The notes beneath the pieces are model-generated. The model saw nothing but the letters and a program-made list of their open reading frames with translations. It made no database searches and had not been told where the DNA came from. This document shows, in pieces, positions 41,414 through 49,831 of a stretch of 64,000 nucleotides of DNA (positions are counted from its first letter, which is position 1; every line of letters begins with the position of its first letter). A program made the translations under genes and the position numbers. Source of the stretch: Dermatobacter hominis (GTDB taxonomy: Bacteria > Actinomycetota > Acidimicrobiia > Acidimicrobiales > Microtrichaceae). The stretch covers positions 930,001-994,000 of the forward strand of contig NZ_CP085840.1 of the NCBI RefSeq assembly GCF_020715685.1, written 5' to 3'.

Positions 41414-42556
41414 TCAGTTGGCGTGCAGGGCGGCGTTCAGGCCCTCCTGCCACGTGCCCTCGCGCGGCAGGACCTCCACCGTCCCCGACACCGAGTTGCG
41501 CCGGAACAGCAGGTCGGGTGCGCCGCTCAGCTCCTTGGCCTTGCTCCGGGTGCCGTCCGGCAGCGTCACCACGGTCCCGGCGGTGACGTAGAGGCCGGCC
41601 TCGACGATGCACCCGTCGCCGAGCGAGATGCCGATGCCGGCGTTCGCCCCGATGAGGCACCGCTCCCCCACCGCGATGACCTCCTTGCCGCCCCCCGACA
41701 GCGTGCCCATGATCGACGCGCCCCCGCCCACATCGGTGTCGGCGCCCACGACGACGCCCGCCGAGATGCGCCCCTCGACCATCGACGATCCCAGCGTGCC
41801 GGCGTTGAAGTTCACGAAGCCTTCGTGCATCACCGTCGTGCCGTCGGCGAGGTGGGCGCCGAGGCGGACCCGCTCCGCATCCGCGATTCGGACGCCCGTG
41901 GGGACCACGTAGTCGATCATCCGCGGGAACTTGTCCACGCTCGTGACGCCGATCACCCCGCCGGTGCTGCGGATGGCCCGCTGCGCCGCTGGGAACGAGG
42001 CGACGTCGCAGGGCCCGAGGGTGGTCCACACGACGTTCGACAGCAGGCCGAACTGGCCCTCGAGGCTCAGCCCGTGCGGGGCGACGAGCCTCGACGACAG
42101 CAGGTGCAGGCGCAGGTAGACGTCGTGGGCGTCGAGCGGCGGCGCGTCGAGCGACGAGATCGAGGTCAGCACCGGGACCTTCCGCACCGGGAGGGCATTC
42201 GGGCGCTCGACGAGCGAGGAGAGCGCCTCGAACGCGGCGACGTTCGGGTGCGCGTCCGGCTGGCCGCGGTGCACCTCGGCCCGGGCCAGCACCTCGGCGA
42301 TCTGCTCGGGCGACAGGACCACGGTGCCGAACGGCTCCTCGGTCCCGCAGGCGTCGGCGACCACGGCCGCGAAGCCCGTGGCCGTCCCCAGGTTGAGCGA
42401 CGTGAACCACGTGTCGAGCACCGAGCCGTCGGCGTCGGCGATCGTGGCGATGCCGATGCCGAAGGCGGCAGGCTCCGCGAACCCGGGGCGCTGCCGGGCG
42501 GTGGCCACGAGCTCCTCGAACTCGGCGGCGGTGGTCGGCCGGGGCTGGTCGCTCAC
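41414..42556 (-). CDS. dapD: 2,3,4,5-tetrahydropyridine-2,6-dicarboxylate N-succinyltransferase
   Basis: A 380-aa actinobacterial-type DapD. It has a long N-terminal domain (about 200 aa) then a left-handed beta-helix of hexapeptide repeats (VNFNAGTLGSSMVEGRISAG, VVVGADTDVGGGASIMGTLS, GANAGIGISLGDGCIVEAGL). It succinylates tetrahydrodipicolinate in the DAP branch of lysine and peptidoglycan synthesis. GTG 42556 with GGAG 11 nt upstream. It follows dapE by 58 bp in the same direction. Together with dapE, dapC and dapF nearby it makes the full succinylase branch apart from early steps. Confidence 0.93.
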   Translation of the reverse strand: MSDQPRPTTAAEFEELVATARQRPGFAEPAAFGIGIATIADADGSVLDTWFTSLNLGTATGFAAVVADACGTEEPFGTVVLSPEQIAEVLARAEVHRGQPDAHPNVAAFEALSSLVERPNALPVRKVPVLTSISSLDAPPLDAHDVYLRLHLLSSRLVAPHGLSLEGQFGLLSNVVWTTLGPCDVASFPAAQRAIRSTGGVIGVTSVDKFPRMIDYVVPTGVRIADAERVRLGAHLADGTTVMHEGFVNFNAGTLGSSMVEGRISAGVVVGADTDVGGGASIMGTLSGGGKEVIAVGERCLIGANAGIGISLGDGCIVEAGLYVTAGTVVTLPDGTRSKAKELSGAPDLLFRRNSVSGTVEVLPREGTWQEGLNAALHAN

Positions 42557-42614
42557 TGGGTGCTGGCTCCTTCGTGCACGGTGCTGTGGTCGGTGATGCG
42601 GCGGCGCCGCCGTC

Positions 42615-43700
42615 TTAGGTCTGGTCGGGTCCGTGGGCCAGCAGGTCGTCGAGCACGGCCCACGTCCGCTCCAGGCTCGCGCGCTCGACGCGCTCCTCGG
42701 CCGTGTGGGCCAGGGTCGCCCGCCCCGGGCCGAGGTTGATGGCCGGGACGCCCCACTCGGTGAAGCGGGCGACGTCGGTCCAGCCGAGCTTCGCCCGCAC
42801 GTCGAGCCCGTGGCGGCGGACGAGCGTCGACACCACCGGGTGCTCGAGCGCCGGCCAGGCCGCAGGTGAGCGGTCGAGCACCTCGATGGTGTCGCCGTCC
42901 TCGATGACGGGTGCCAGCACCTCGCGGACGTGGGCCTCGGCCTGCTCGAGGTCGCGGTCCGGGGCGAAGCGGTGCACGACGTCGGCCGTCGCCCGGTCGG
43001 GCACGACGTTGCCGGCGACGCCGCCCTCGACGTGGGTGGCGAGCAGCGCCTCGTGGAACTGGCAGCCGAGGATGACCGGCTGGCGGGGCTCGTAGTCCTC
43101 GAGGATCGCCAGCAGGCGACCGAGGCGGTGGATGGCGTTGCGACCCATCCACGCCCGTGCCGCGTGTGCCCGGGCGCCCGCCATCGTGACGCGCAGCCGG
43201 AGCACCCCCTGGCAGCCCGCCTCGACGGAGCCGTCGGTGGGCTCGCCGAGCACCGCGGCGTCGCCGACGAGCAGGTCGGGGCGCTCGCGCTCCAGCTCCA
43301 GGAGCCCGGACTCGGAGGCCGCGACCTCCTCACGGGCGTAGAAGACGTAGGTGACGTCGACCGCCGGGTCCTCGTGCCGGCGCGCCAGCTCCAACATCAC
43401 CGCCAGGCCGCCCTTCATGTCGGCGGCGCCGAGTCCCCACAGGACGTCGCCGTCGAGCCGCGGCACCTCGTTGCCGTTGGCCGGCACGGTGTCGGTGTGG
43501 CCGCCCAGGACGACCCGCAGCGGCCGGCCGAGGTCGGTCCGGGCCACCACGTTGTCGCCGACGCGGTCGACGACCAGGTGCGGCAGGGACCGCAGCTCCT
43601 GCTCGACCAGGTCGGCGAGCGACTGCTCCTCGAAGCTCTCCGAGCGCACCGCGACGAGCGCCGCGGTGCGGTCGAGGAGGTCGGCGGGCGCGTCGGTCAC
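42615..43700 (-). CDS. dapE: succinyl-diaminopimelate desuccinylase
   Basis: A 361-aa M20 metallo-amidohydrolase. The metal site is GGHTDTVP (His-Asp, about 66-73) and GLGAADMKGG (bridging Asp, about 89-98); the general-base Glu is in YAREEVAASESG, a dimerisation lid domain lies mid-protein, and the late His is in LAHTAEERV. It hydrolyses N-succinyl-LL-DAP in lysine/DAP synthesis. GTG 43700 opens the gene with no strong Shine-Dalgarno. Downstream dapD follows at once. Confidence 0.93.
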   Translation of the reverse strand: MTDAPADLLDRTAALVAVRSESFEEQSLADLVEQELRSLPHLVVDRVGDNVVARTDLGRPLRVVLGGHTDTVPANGNEVPRLDGDVLWGLGAADMKGGLAVMLELARRHEDPAVDVTYVFYAREEVAASESGLLELERERPDLLVGDAAVLGEPTDGSVEAGCQGVLRLRVTMAGARAHAARAWMGRNAIHRLGRLLAILEDYEPRQPVILGCQFHEALLATHVEGGVAGNVVPDRATADVVHRFAPDRDLEQAEAHVREVLAPVIEDGDTIEVLDRSPAAWPALEHPVVSTLVRRHGLDVRAKLGWTDVARFTEWGVPAINLGPGRATLAHTAEERVERASLERTWAVLDDLLAHGPDQT

Positions 43701-43781
43701 GGCGTCGTGTCTACACGCGCCCGCGGCCGGACGCGAACGGGGTTGCGGTCCGCGTCGCGGGCGCCGGGGCGCCCGCCCGGG

Positions 43782-44633
43782 TCAGGCGCCGCCGGTGGGT
43801 GGCGGAGGCGGAGGCGGCGTGGCGGGACCGGAGGGCGGCGGCGGGCTCGCCGGCGGGGGGCCGGCGGGCGGCGGCGACGCCGGGGTCGGGCCGGCGGGAG
43901 GCGGCGGCGACGCCGGAGGAGGCGGGGCGGGCTGGCCGTACGGCGCCTGACCCGGAGCGGGCTGGCCGTACGGCGCCTGACCCGGAGCGGGCTGGCCGTA
44001 CGGCGCCTGACCCGGAGCGGGCGGGACGGCGCCGCCGGGCGGCGGGGGGAACCCCCCTGGGGGCGGCGGACCGCCGACCGGGGCGAACCCGGCGTTGCGC
44101 TTCTTCCACCCGGAGCGGCGCACGAGGCCGACGATCAGGAAGATGATGGCCGCGATGAAGAGCAGGCCGCCGAGCCCGAAGCCGCCCAGGATCGCGAAGG
44201 CAAGACCGGCGAGGCCGCCGGGGAAGCTGGGCAGCTTGAGGACCGTGTACTCGCCGCCGATCCGATCGCTGCTGCCACAGCTGAGCTCGTAGCTCTCGCC
44301 GTCCTTGGTGTCGAACGTCTGGGCCTCGGTGAAGCTCTGCCCGTTCGCGTCGGCGGTGAAGCTCCCGCTCGGCGTCGAGAACGAGATCGAGCTGCCCGAT
44401 CCGTCGGTGCCGGTGCAGTCCGCCGGGTCCGTCAGGAGCACCAGCGCGCCGGTGTCGCTCGCTGCGGTGAACGACGTGGTCTCGCCGAACGGCGTCGTGG
44501 TGGCGATGTCGTCGACCGTGCCGGCCACGGTGGTGAGCCCGGCGATGCCGGTGCCACATCCGCCGAGCGCCAGCAGGAAGCACACCAGCGATGCGATCAA
44601 CCACCCCTTGGGGGGCTTGGGTCCGTCAGCCAT
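43782..44633 (-). CDS. membrane protein with proline-rich repeat tail
   Basis: A 283-aa protein from ATG 44633 with AGGAGATCTC directly upstream. One TM segment near the N-terminus (LIASLVCFLLALGGC, about 12-26, could also be a lipobox-like GGC), an extracellular region of about 110 residues rich in Thr/Ser/Gly with four Cys, a second hydrophobic region (GLAGLAFAILGGFGLGGLLF and IIFLIVGLV, about 140-168), then a Pro/Gly/Ala-rich tail of about 105 residues that carries three exact PAPGQAPYGQ copies. No catalytic motif. Stands alone between dapE and dapC. Function unknown. Confidence 0.75.
   Translation of the reverse strand: MADGPKPPKGWLIASLVCFLLALGGCGTGIAGLTTVAGTVDDIATTTPFGETTSFTAASDTGALVLLTDPADCTGTDGSGSSISFSTPSGSFTADANGQSFTEAQTFDTKDGESYELSCGSSDRIGGEYTVLKLPSFPGGLAGLAFAILGGFGLGGLLFIAAIIFLIVGLVRRSGWKKRNAGFAPVGGPPPPGGFPPPPGGAVPPAPGQAPYGQPAPGQAPYGQPAPGQAPYGQPAPPPPASPPPPAGPTPASPPPAGPPPASPPPPSGPATPPPPPPPTGGA
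43931..44020. repeat. 3 x 30-bp exact tandem repeat
   Basis: Three identical 30-bp units starting at 43931, 43961 and 43991, encoding PAPGQAPYGQ in the proline-rich tail of the membrane protein. The identity suggests recent duplication. Confidence 0.95.
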
Positions 44634-44717
44634 GAGATCTCCTGGGCCGGGTCCGAGGGGGCCGAGAAGCGGCCCGCCCCTCCAGTATCACGGCTCCGCG
44701 AGCCGATCCGGCGGATC

Positions 44718-45878
44718 TCAGGCCGACAGCGGTCCGACCCGGGCCTCGAGCAGGTCCAGCGCGGCGTCGGGCTGCACCATCGCCAGCCGCACGTGGTCCG
44801 CTGCGGCGTCGCCGTAGAACTCGCCGGGGCTGGCCACGACGCCGAGGTCGGTCGCCAGGCGGCGGGCCAGGCCCCAGGCGTCGCCCTCCGGCGCCGGGAC
44901 CCACAGGTAGAACCCGCCCTCGGGCAGGGGCGCGGCGACGCCCGTGCGGGCGAGGATGCCGGCCATCCGCTCGAGGCGCGTCCGGTAGCGGAGGCGCTGC
45001 TCGTCGACGGCGAGCTGGTCGGCCAGCGCCGCCACGCCCGCCGCCTGGGCCGGGCCAGGGACCATGAGCCCTGCGTGCTTGCGGACCTCCTGGAGGTACC
45101 CGACGACGTCGGCGTCGCCGGCGTAGAAGCCGACCCGGAGGCCGGCGAGGTTCGAGCGCTTGGAGAGCGAGTGGACCGCGACGACGCCCGGCGCGCCCGC
45201 CTCGAGGATCGTGTGGCCCGGCTGCTGGCCGGCGACCACCGGGGTCCCGGCCCAGGTGAACTCGACGTAGCACTCGTCGCTGAGGACCAGCACGCCGTTG
45301 GTCCGGCCCCACTCGGCGGCGGCGTCGAGGTCGTCGAGCGCTCCGGCGGGGTTGCCGGGCGTGTTGCACCACAGGCAGAGGGCCCGGGCGGCGTCGTCGG
45401 GGTCGACGGCGGAGAGGTCGAGCCGCCAGCGGTCGTCGACCGGCACCGGGACCGCCCGGCAGCCGGCCAGCGTCGCCCCCATCGCGTAGCTCGGGTAGCT
45501 GACCGCCGGGTACAGCACGGTGTCGCGCGACGGGTCGCGGAGCCGCAGCCAGTGCGGCAGGCCGGCCACCAGCTCCTTCGTGCCCACGCAGGCGCCGACG
45601 GCCGACGGGTCGACGTCGACGGCGAAGCGCCGGGCGAACCAGCCCGACACCGCGTCGCGGAGGGCCGGGGTCCCGATCGACGGCGGGTAGCCCCGCTCCG
45701 TGTCCGACCCGGCGAGCGCCTCCAGCACGGCGCGGGGCGGCGGGTCGTGGGGCGTGCCGATCGACAGGTCGACGACGCCGCCCGCGGCGCCGAAGCGCTC
45801 CGCAGCGAGGGCCTCGACCTCCCGCAGCCGGTCGTACGGGTACGGCGGCGGGACGAAGCCCGCCGTCGCCTGGGTCAC
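44718..45878 (-). CDS. dapC: succinyldiaminopimelate transaminase (class I/II aminotransferase)
   Basis: A 386-aa fold-type I aminotransferase. DLSIGTPHDPPP (about 37-48) is the substrate-loop region, CNTPGNPAGA (about 168-177) the Asn-Pro-x-Asn-type element, SDECYVEFTW (about 199-208, Asp-x-x-Tyr) binds PLP, and SLSKRSNLAGLRVGF (about 234-248) holds the PLP lysine. The neighbourhood (dapF, dapD, dapE) and the SKRSNLAGLR signature point to DapC. Its GTG overlaps the hflX stop (GTGA). Makes LL-succinyl-DAP. Last gene of the six-gene overlapping operon. Confidence 0.9.
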   Translation of the reverse strand: MTQATAGFVPPPYPYDRLREVEALAAERFGAAGGVVDLSIGTPHDPPPRAVLEALAGSDTERGYPPSIGTPALRDAVSGWFARRFAVDVDPSAVGACVGTKELVAGLPHWLRLRDPSRDTVLYPAVSYPSYAMGATLAGCRAVPVPVDDRWRLDLSAVDPDDAARALCLWCNTPGNPAGALDDLDAAAEWGRTNGVLVLSDECYVEFTWAGTPVVAGQQPGHTILEAGAPGVVAVHSLSKRSNLAGLRVGFYAGDADVVGYLQEVRKHAGLMVPGPAQAAGVAALADQLAVDEQRLRYRTRLERMAGILARTGVAAPLPEGGFYLWVPAPEGDAWGLARRLATDLGVVASPGEFYGDAAADHVRLAMVQPDAALDLLEARVGPLSA

Positions 45879-47371
45879 CGGCCGCCCCCGGTCACGAACT
45901 CCGCGAACCGCGGGGCGCTCGAGGCGGCCAGGCGGGCCGAGATCCGCACGCCGTCGTCCTCGGCGGTCTCCGTGACGACCTCGCCCGCACGGTGCAGCGC
46001 GGCGATCACGTCGCCACGGTCGTAGGGCACGAACAGGTCGACCGCGGGCAGCAGGGCCCGCAGGCGGTCGCCGATCCGGAGCAGGAGGTCCTCGACGCCG
46101 TCGCCGGTGACGGCGGAGATGGCGACCGACCCGGGGTGGTGCTCGACCAGCTTCTCGGCCCCGGGTCCCCGGTCGGACTTGTTGAACACGAGGAGCTCGG
46201 GTCGCACGGCCTGGTCGTCGGGGGCGATCTCCCGTAGGACGGCCCGGACGGCGTCGATGTTGCCCTCGGGGTCGGCGGCCGACCCGTCGACGACGTGCAC
46301 CAGCAGGTCGGCCTCGTTGGCGACGTCGAGGGTCGAGCGGAACGCCTCGACCAGCTGGTGCGGCAGCTTGCGCACGAACCCGACGGTGTCGGTCAGCAGC
46401 ACCGACTCGCCACCCGGCAGCTGGAGGCGACGGGTCGTGGCGTCGAGGGTCGCGAACAGCCGGTCCTCGACGAGCACGCCGGCCTGCGTCAGGCGGTTGA
46501 GCAGCGTCGACTTGCCGGCGTTCGTGTACCCGACGATCACGACGTTGGGGATGCCGGCGCGCCGGCGCGACTTCCGCTGGGTCTCGCGCGTGCGGGAGAT
46601 CTGGCGGAGCTCGGCCTCGAGCCGGTGCATCTGGCGCGTGATACGGCGGCGGTCGATCTCGAGCTGCGTCTCACCCGGACCCCGCCGGGTGCCGACGCCA
46701 CCGGCCTGCTGCGACAGCGACCCGCCCTTGCCCCGGAGCCGGGGCAGCCGGTACCGGAACATGGCGAGCTGGACCTGCGCCTTGCCCTCCTGGCTGTGGG
46801 CGTTCTGGCCGAAGATGTCGAGGATCACCGCGGTGCGGTCGATCGCCGTCCGGCCGAGCAGCTTCTCGAGGTTCCGCTGCTGCGCGGGCGACAGCTCGTC
46901 GTCGAACACCACCGTGTCGCAGTCCGTCGCCTCGGCGACCTGGCGGATCTCCTCGGCCTTGCCGCTGCCGACGTAGGTGGCGGGGTCGGGCGCCCCGCGG
47001 CGCTGGACGACGCGGGCCACGACGTCGGCACCGGCGGTGTCGACCAGGAGCTCGAGCTCGTCGAGCGACTCGTCGAGGAGCTCCTCGCTGACGCCGGGGA
47101 GCGCCACGCCGACGAGGACGATCCGCTCCCGGAACGTCCGCTCGATGAACGCGCCGGACTCGCCGCCGAACTCGCCGAAGGCGCCCCGGTGGGTGTCGTC
47201 GTCGACGGGGGTCCCGACCGACAGGCGGTCGAGGTCGAGGCTGTCCGGCTCCAGCGCATCGAGGCTGTCCGGGTCGAGCGCGTCGAGGCCGGTGCCGGCG
47301 ACGCCGACCTCGTCGAGGTCGGCCCCGTCCAGGTCGGCGCCCTCGGGTTCGAGGTCGTCATGACCGGTCAC
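45875..47371 (-). CDS. hflX: GTPase HflX with acidic N-terminal extension
   Basis: A 498-aa ribosome-associated GTPase that splits or rescues stalled ribosomes. HflX N-domain: ATYVGSGKAEEI and FDDELSPAQQRNLEKLLGR; GGVGTRRGPGETQLE is the family hallmark; the G domain has GYTNAGKST (G1), DTVGFVRKLP (G3), NKSD (G4). The first 55 residues (GADLDGADLDEVGV ... DSLDLDRLS) are an unusual acidic, Leu-Asp-rich extension with short repeats. GTG 47371 overlaps the dapF stop (GTGA), and the dapC start overlaps its own stop. Confidence 0.95.
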   Translation of the reverse strand: MTGHDDLEPEGADLDGADLDEVGVAGTGLDALDPDSLDALEPDSLDLDRLSVGTPVDDDTHRGAFGEFGGESGAFIERTFRERIVLVGVALPGVSEELLDESLDELELLVDTAGADVVARVVQRRGAPDPATYVGSGKAEEIRQVAEATDCDTVVFDDELSPAQQRNLEKLLGRTAIDRTAVILDIFGQNAHSQEGKAQVQLAMFRYRLPRLRGKGGSLSQQAGGVGTRRGPGETQLEIDRRRITRQMHRLEAELRQISRTRETQRKSRRRAGIPNVVIVGYTNAGKSTLLNRLTQAGVLVEDRLFATLDATTRRLQLPGGESVLLTDTVGFVRKLPHQLVEAFRSTLDVANEADLLVHVVDGSAADPEGNIDAVRAVLREIAPDDQAVRPELLVFNKSDRGPGAEKLVEHHPGSVAISAVTGDGVEDLLLRIGDRLRALLPAVDLFVPYDRGDVIAALHRAGEVVTETAEDDGVRISARLAASSAPRFAEFVTGGGR

Positions 47372-48180
47372 GGGACCACCACCTCGGCGACGAACGTGGA
47401 GGGCCCGGTCAGCAGGGCGCGGGGCCCGTCGACGTCGACGACGGCCACCCCTCCGGGCATGTGGACGTTGACGTGCGGACCGACCGATCCCCAGCGGTGG
47501 GCGGCGACGGTGGCCGCGACCGCACCAGACCCGCAGGCCTGGGTGATGCCGACGCCGCGCTCCCAGACGCGCAGCTCGAGGTCCTCGTCGGACGTCGGCG
47601 CGACGACGTGCACGTTGATGCCGGCCGCGAAGCTGCGCTCGAGGTCGGGGCCCACGGCGGTCAGGTCCACGGCGTCGGGGTCCTCGACGAGGAACACCAC
47701 GTGCGGGTTGCCGATGTCGACCGTCGCCCGCTGCAGCGCCGGGAACTCCTGTGCGGCCGCGCTCGGGGTCGGCCCGTCGGTGGGCTCGCCCATGTCGACC
47801 TGGGTCCACAGCTCGCCGTCGACGTCGCCCTTGACGGTGCGGAGCTGGCGCAGGCCCCCGGCGGTCTCGACGAGCACGTCGCCCTCGCCCCGGCCCTCGC
47901 GTCGGAGGACCGCCTGGGCGAGGCAGCGGATGCCGTTGCCCGAGATCTCGGCTTCCGAGCCGTCGGCGTTGAGCAGGACCATGTGCACATCCGCATCTCC
48001 TCCCCCGGGAGGGAGCGCGTAGATCAACCCGTCCGCCCCGACGCCGGTGTGGCGGGCGCACAGGGCGCGGGCCACCTCGGGATCCGGGGTGAGGGCCGGG
48101 CGGGCGGCATCGACGTGGTCCAGCCAGTGGGCGACGAGGAAGTCGTTGCCGAGGCCGTGGAACTTGGTCAGTCGCAACAC
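47368..48180 (-). CDS. dapF: diaminopimelate epimerase
   Basis: A 270-aa DapF. HGLGNDFLV near the N-terminus, GNGIRC (Cys about 85, first catalytic thiol) and ACGSGAVA (Cys about 217, second) are the epimerase signatures; NPHVVF and NVHVVAP are also typical. It converts LL- to meso-DAP for peptidoglycan and lysine. GTG 48180 lies inside the miaA coding sequence (13-bp overlap) and has no good Shine-Dalgarno, so it may depend on re-initiation. Fourth in the six-gene operon. Confidence 0.95.
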   Translation of the reverse strand: MLRLTKFHGLGNDFLVAHWLDHVDAARPALTPDPEVARALCARHTGVGADGLIYALPPGGGDADVHMVLLNADGSEAEISGNGIRCLAQAVLRREGRGEGDVLVETAGGLRQLRTVKGDVDGELWTQVDMGEPTDGPTPSAAAQEFPALQRATVDIGNPHVVFLVEDPDAVDLTAVGPDLERSFAAGINVHVVAPTSDEDLELRVWERGVGITQACGSGAVAATVAAHRWGSVGPHVNVHMPGGVAVVDVDGPRALLTGPSTFVAEVVVP

Positions 48181-49181
48181 GATGGACCCACGGTAGTGGT
48201 GGGATTGGCGCCGTCAGGATCGAGTATCCCCGCCGGTCCGGCCGTGGCGGACCAGTGCTCGTCGAGCCGCCGGGCCACCTCGTCGGTGGGCCCCGCGGCG
48301 AACCACTCGATGCGGGGATCGCGGCGGAACCAGCGCTCCTGGCGGACCGCGAACCGTCGGGTGCGCTGGATCGCCACGTCGAGCGCCTCGTCCCGGGTCA
48401 TCTCGCCCCGGAGGTGCGCCAGCAGCTCGCGGTACCCCAGCGCCTCGGCGGCGGTGCGCGAGAGTCGGTCGCCGAGCGCATCGAGCGCGACGACCTCGTC
48501 CAGGAAGCCGTCCGCCACCTGGTGCCCGTACCGCTCGGCGATGCGCCCGGCGACGACGTCGCGTGGCACCGTCAGGCCGGTGAGGACGAACGGCGTCGGC
48601 GGGAAGGCGGTGAGGCCGGGGCCCGACGAGGAGAACGGTCGGCCGGAGCCGATCGTGACCTCGAGCGCCCGCAGCAGGCGGCGGCGGTTGCCCGGCGGCA
48701 CGCGGCCGGCCGCGACGGGGTCGAGCTCCTCGAGGCGGGTGGTGAGCTCGTCGGTCGTCAGGGGCTCGAGCGCGGCCAGGACCTCGGGGTAGCGCCCGGG
48801 CAGCTCGAGTCCGTCGGTCACCGCCTGGACGTAGAGCCCCGTCCCGCCGACGAGCACGGCCGAGGCGCGGCGCGACTCGATGTCGTCGAGGGCGTCGTCG
48901 GCCAGCTCGACGAAGCGCTGCACCGAGAACTCCTCGGTCGGGTCGACCACGTCGAGGAGGTGGTGCGGGATGCCGGCGCGCTCCTCGACCGTCGGCGTGG
49001 CGGTGCCGACGTCCATGCCGCGGTACACGGCCATCGAGTCGCAGCTCACGACCTCGGTGGGCTGCCCGCGGTCGCTCCGGCGACGGGCGAGCGCGGCCGC
49101 CGCCGCCGACTTGCCCGAGGCGGTCGGACCGACGAGCACCAGGTGGCGGCCCGGCGGGCGGGTGGCGGTGCGGGCCTTCAC
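48168..49181 (-). CDS. miaA: tRNA dimethylallyltransferase
   Basis: A 337-aa MiaA that adds the isopentenyl group to A37 of tRNAs reading UNN. The P-loop is GPTASGKSA (about 19-27), then SCDSMAVYRGMDVGTATP, HHLLDVVDP and GGTGLYVQAV; the RRFAVRQERWFRRDPRIEW tail is typical. GTG 49181 overlaps the upstream stop (GTGA) and has GGAGG 6 nt before. Its product is then methylthiolated by the miaB product at the head of the operon. The C-terminus ends in SCCD. Confidence 0.95.
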   Translation of the reverse strand: MKARTATRPPGRHLVLVGPTASGKSAAAAALARRRSDRGQPTEVVSCDSMAVYRGMDVGTATPTVEERAGIPHHLLDVVDPTEEFSVQRFVELADDALDDIESRRASAVLVGGTGLYVQAVTDGLELPGRYPEVLAALEPLTTDELTTRLEELDPVAAGRVPPGNRRRLLRALEVTIGSGRPFSSSGPGLTAFPPTPFVLTGLTVPRDVVAGRIAERYGHQVADGFLDEVVALDALGDRLSRTAAEALGYRELLAHLRGEMTRDEALDVAIQRTRRFAVRQERWFRRDPRIEWFAAGPTDEVARRLDEHWSATAGPAGILDPDGANPTTTVGPSCCD

Positions 49182-49831
49182 CGCCGGCCTCCGGTGACCG
49201 CGGCGACGATCGACCACCAGTCGAGGCGGACCGGGTCGAGCGGCTCGATGGACGGACGGGCCTCGACGTAGGCGGCGGTCAGGCCGAGCACGGCGCCGGG
49301 ACCGAACGTCGCCACGACGTCCGCTGCCGCGACGGCCAGGTCGCGGTAGGGGTCGCTCAGGGCCGCGTCGCCCTCGTCGACGAAGGTCGGCGGCGGCACC
49401 CGCCGAGGCGACCGTCGGATGGTGAGGTTCGCCGACCCGCCGAGCGAGGGCTCCCCCGCCGGTTCGGCCAGGACCAGGTTGTCGAACGTCGCCCGGCCGA
49501 TCGTCGGGACCTCGTCGGTGGCTCGCTCGGTGACCCGGTCGAGGCCGTCGCCCAGGACGGCGAGGAGCCGCGACGGCTCGACCGGCGCGTAGGGCGAGCC
49601 CTCGGGCGCCCGCCAGCCGGCCGCCACGGCGGCCTCGACCACGGACACCGCGTCGGAGGGCCGGAGCCGGGGCAGCGACGCTCGGTCGGAGCCGAGGGGC
49701 GATCGGCCGTCGTGGACGGCCGCCGCCGCGCGGCCGAGCGCGCCGATCAGCACGGCGGGATCGGGCGGGATGCGGTCGACGTCGAGGCCGGCGACCGGAT
49801 CGCCCGAGGGGCGCGGCCGCCCGTCGCTCAC
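49178..49831 (-). CDS. degenerate kinase-like (APH-fold) protein between miaB and miaA
   Basis: A 217-aa protein of unrecognised family. Its second half resembles the C-lobe of aminoglycoside-phosphotransferase-type kinases: IGRATFDNLVLA stands where HGDLHPGNLLV would be (the catalytic His and Asp are replaced, the Asn is kept) and FVDEGDAALSDPYRDLAVAA stands where ID-x-G-x5-DPxxDLA would be. There is no N-lobe ATP site. It could be a pseudokinase-like binding protein or the remnant of a kinase. Overlapping starts and stops with both miaB and miaA suggest that it belongs to this operon functionally. The assignment to the kinase fold is inference. Confidence 0.65.
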   Translation of the reverse strand: MSDGRPRPSGDPVAGLDVDRIPPDPAVLIGALGRAAAAVHDGRSPLGSDRASLPRLRPSDAVSVVEAAVAAGWRAPEGSPYAPVEPSRLLAVLGDGLDRVTERATDEVPTIGRATFDNLVLAEPAGEPSLGGSANLTIRRSPRRVPPPTFVDEGDAALSDPYRDLAVAAADVVATFGPGAVLGLTAAYVEARPSIEPLDPVRLDWWSIVAAVTGGRR

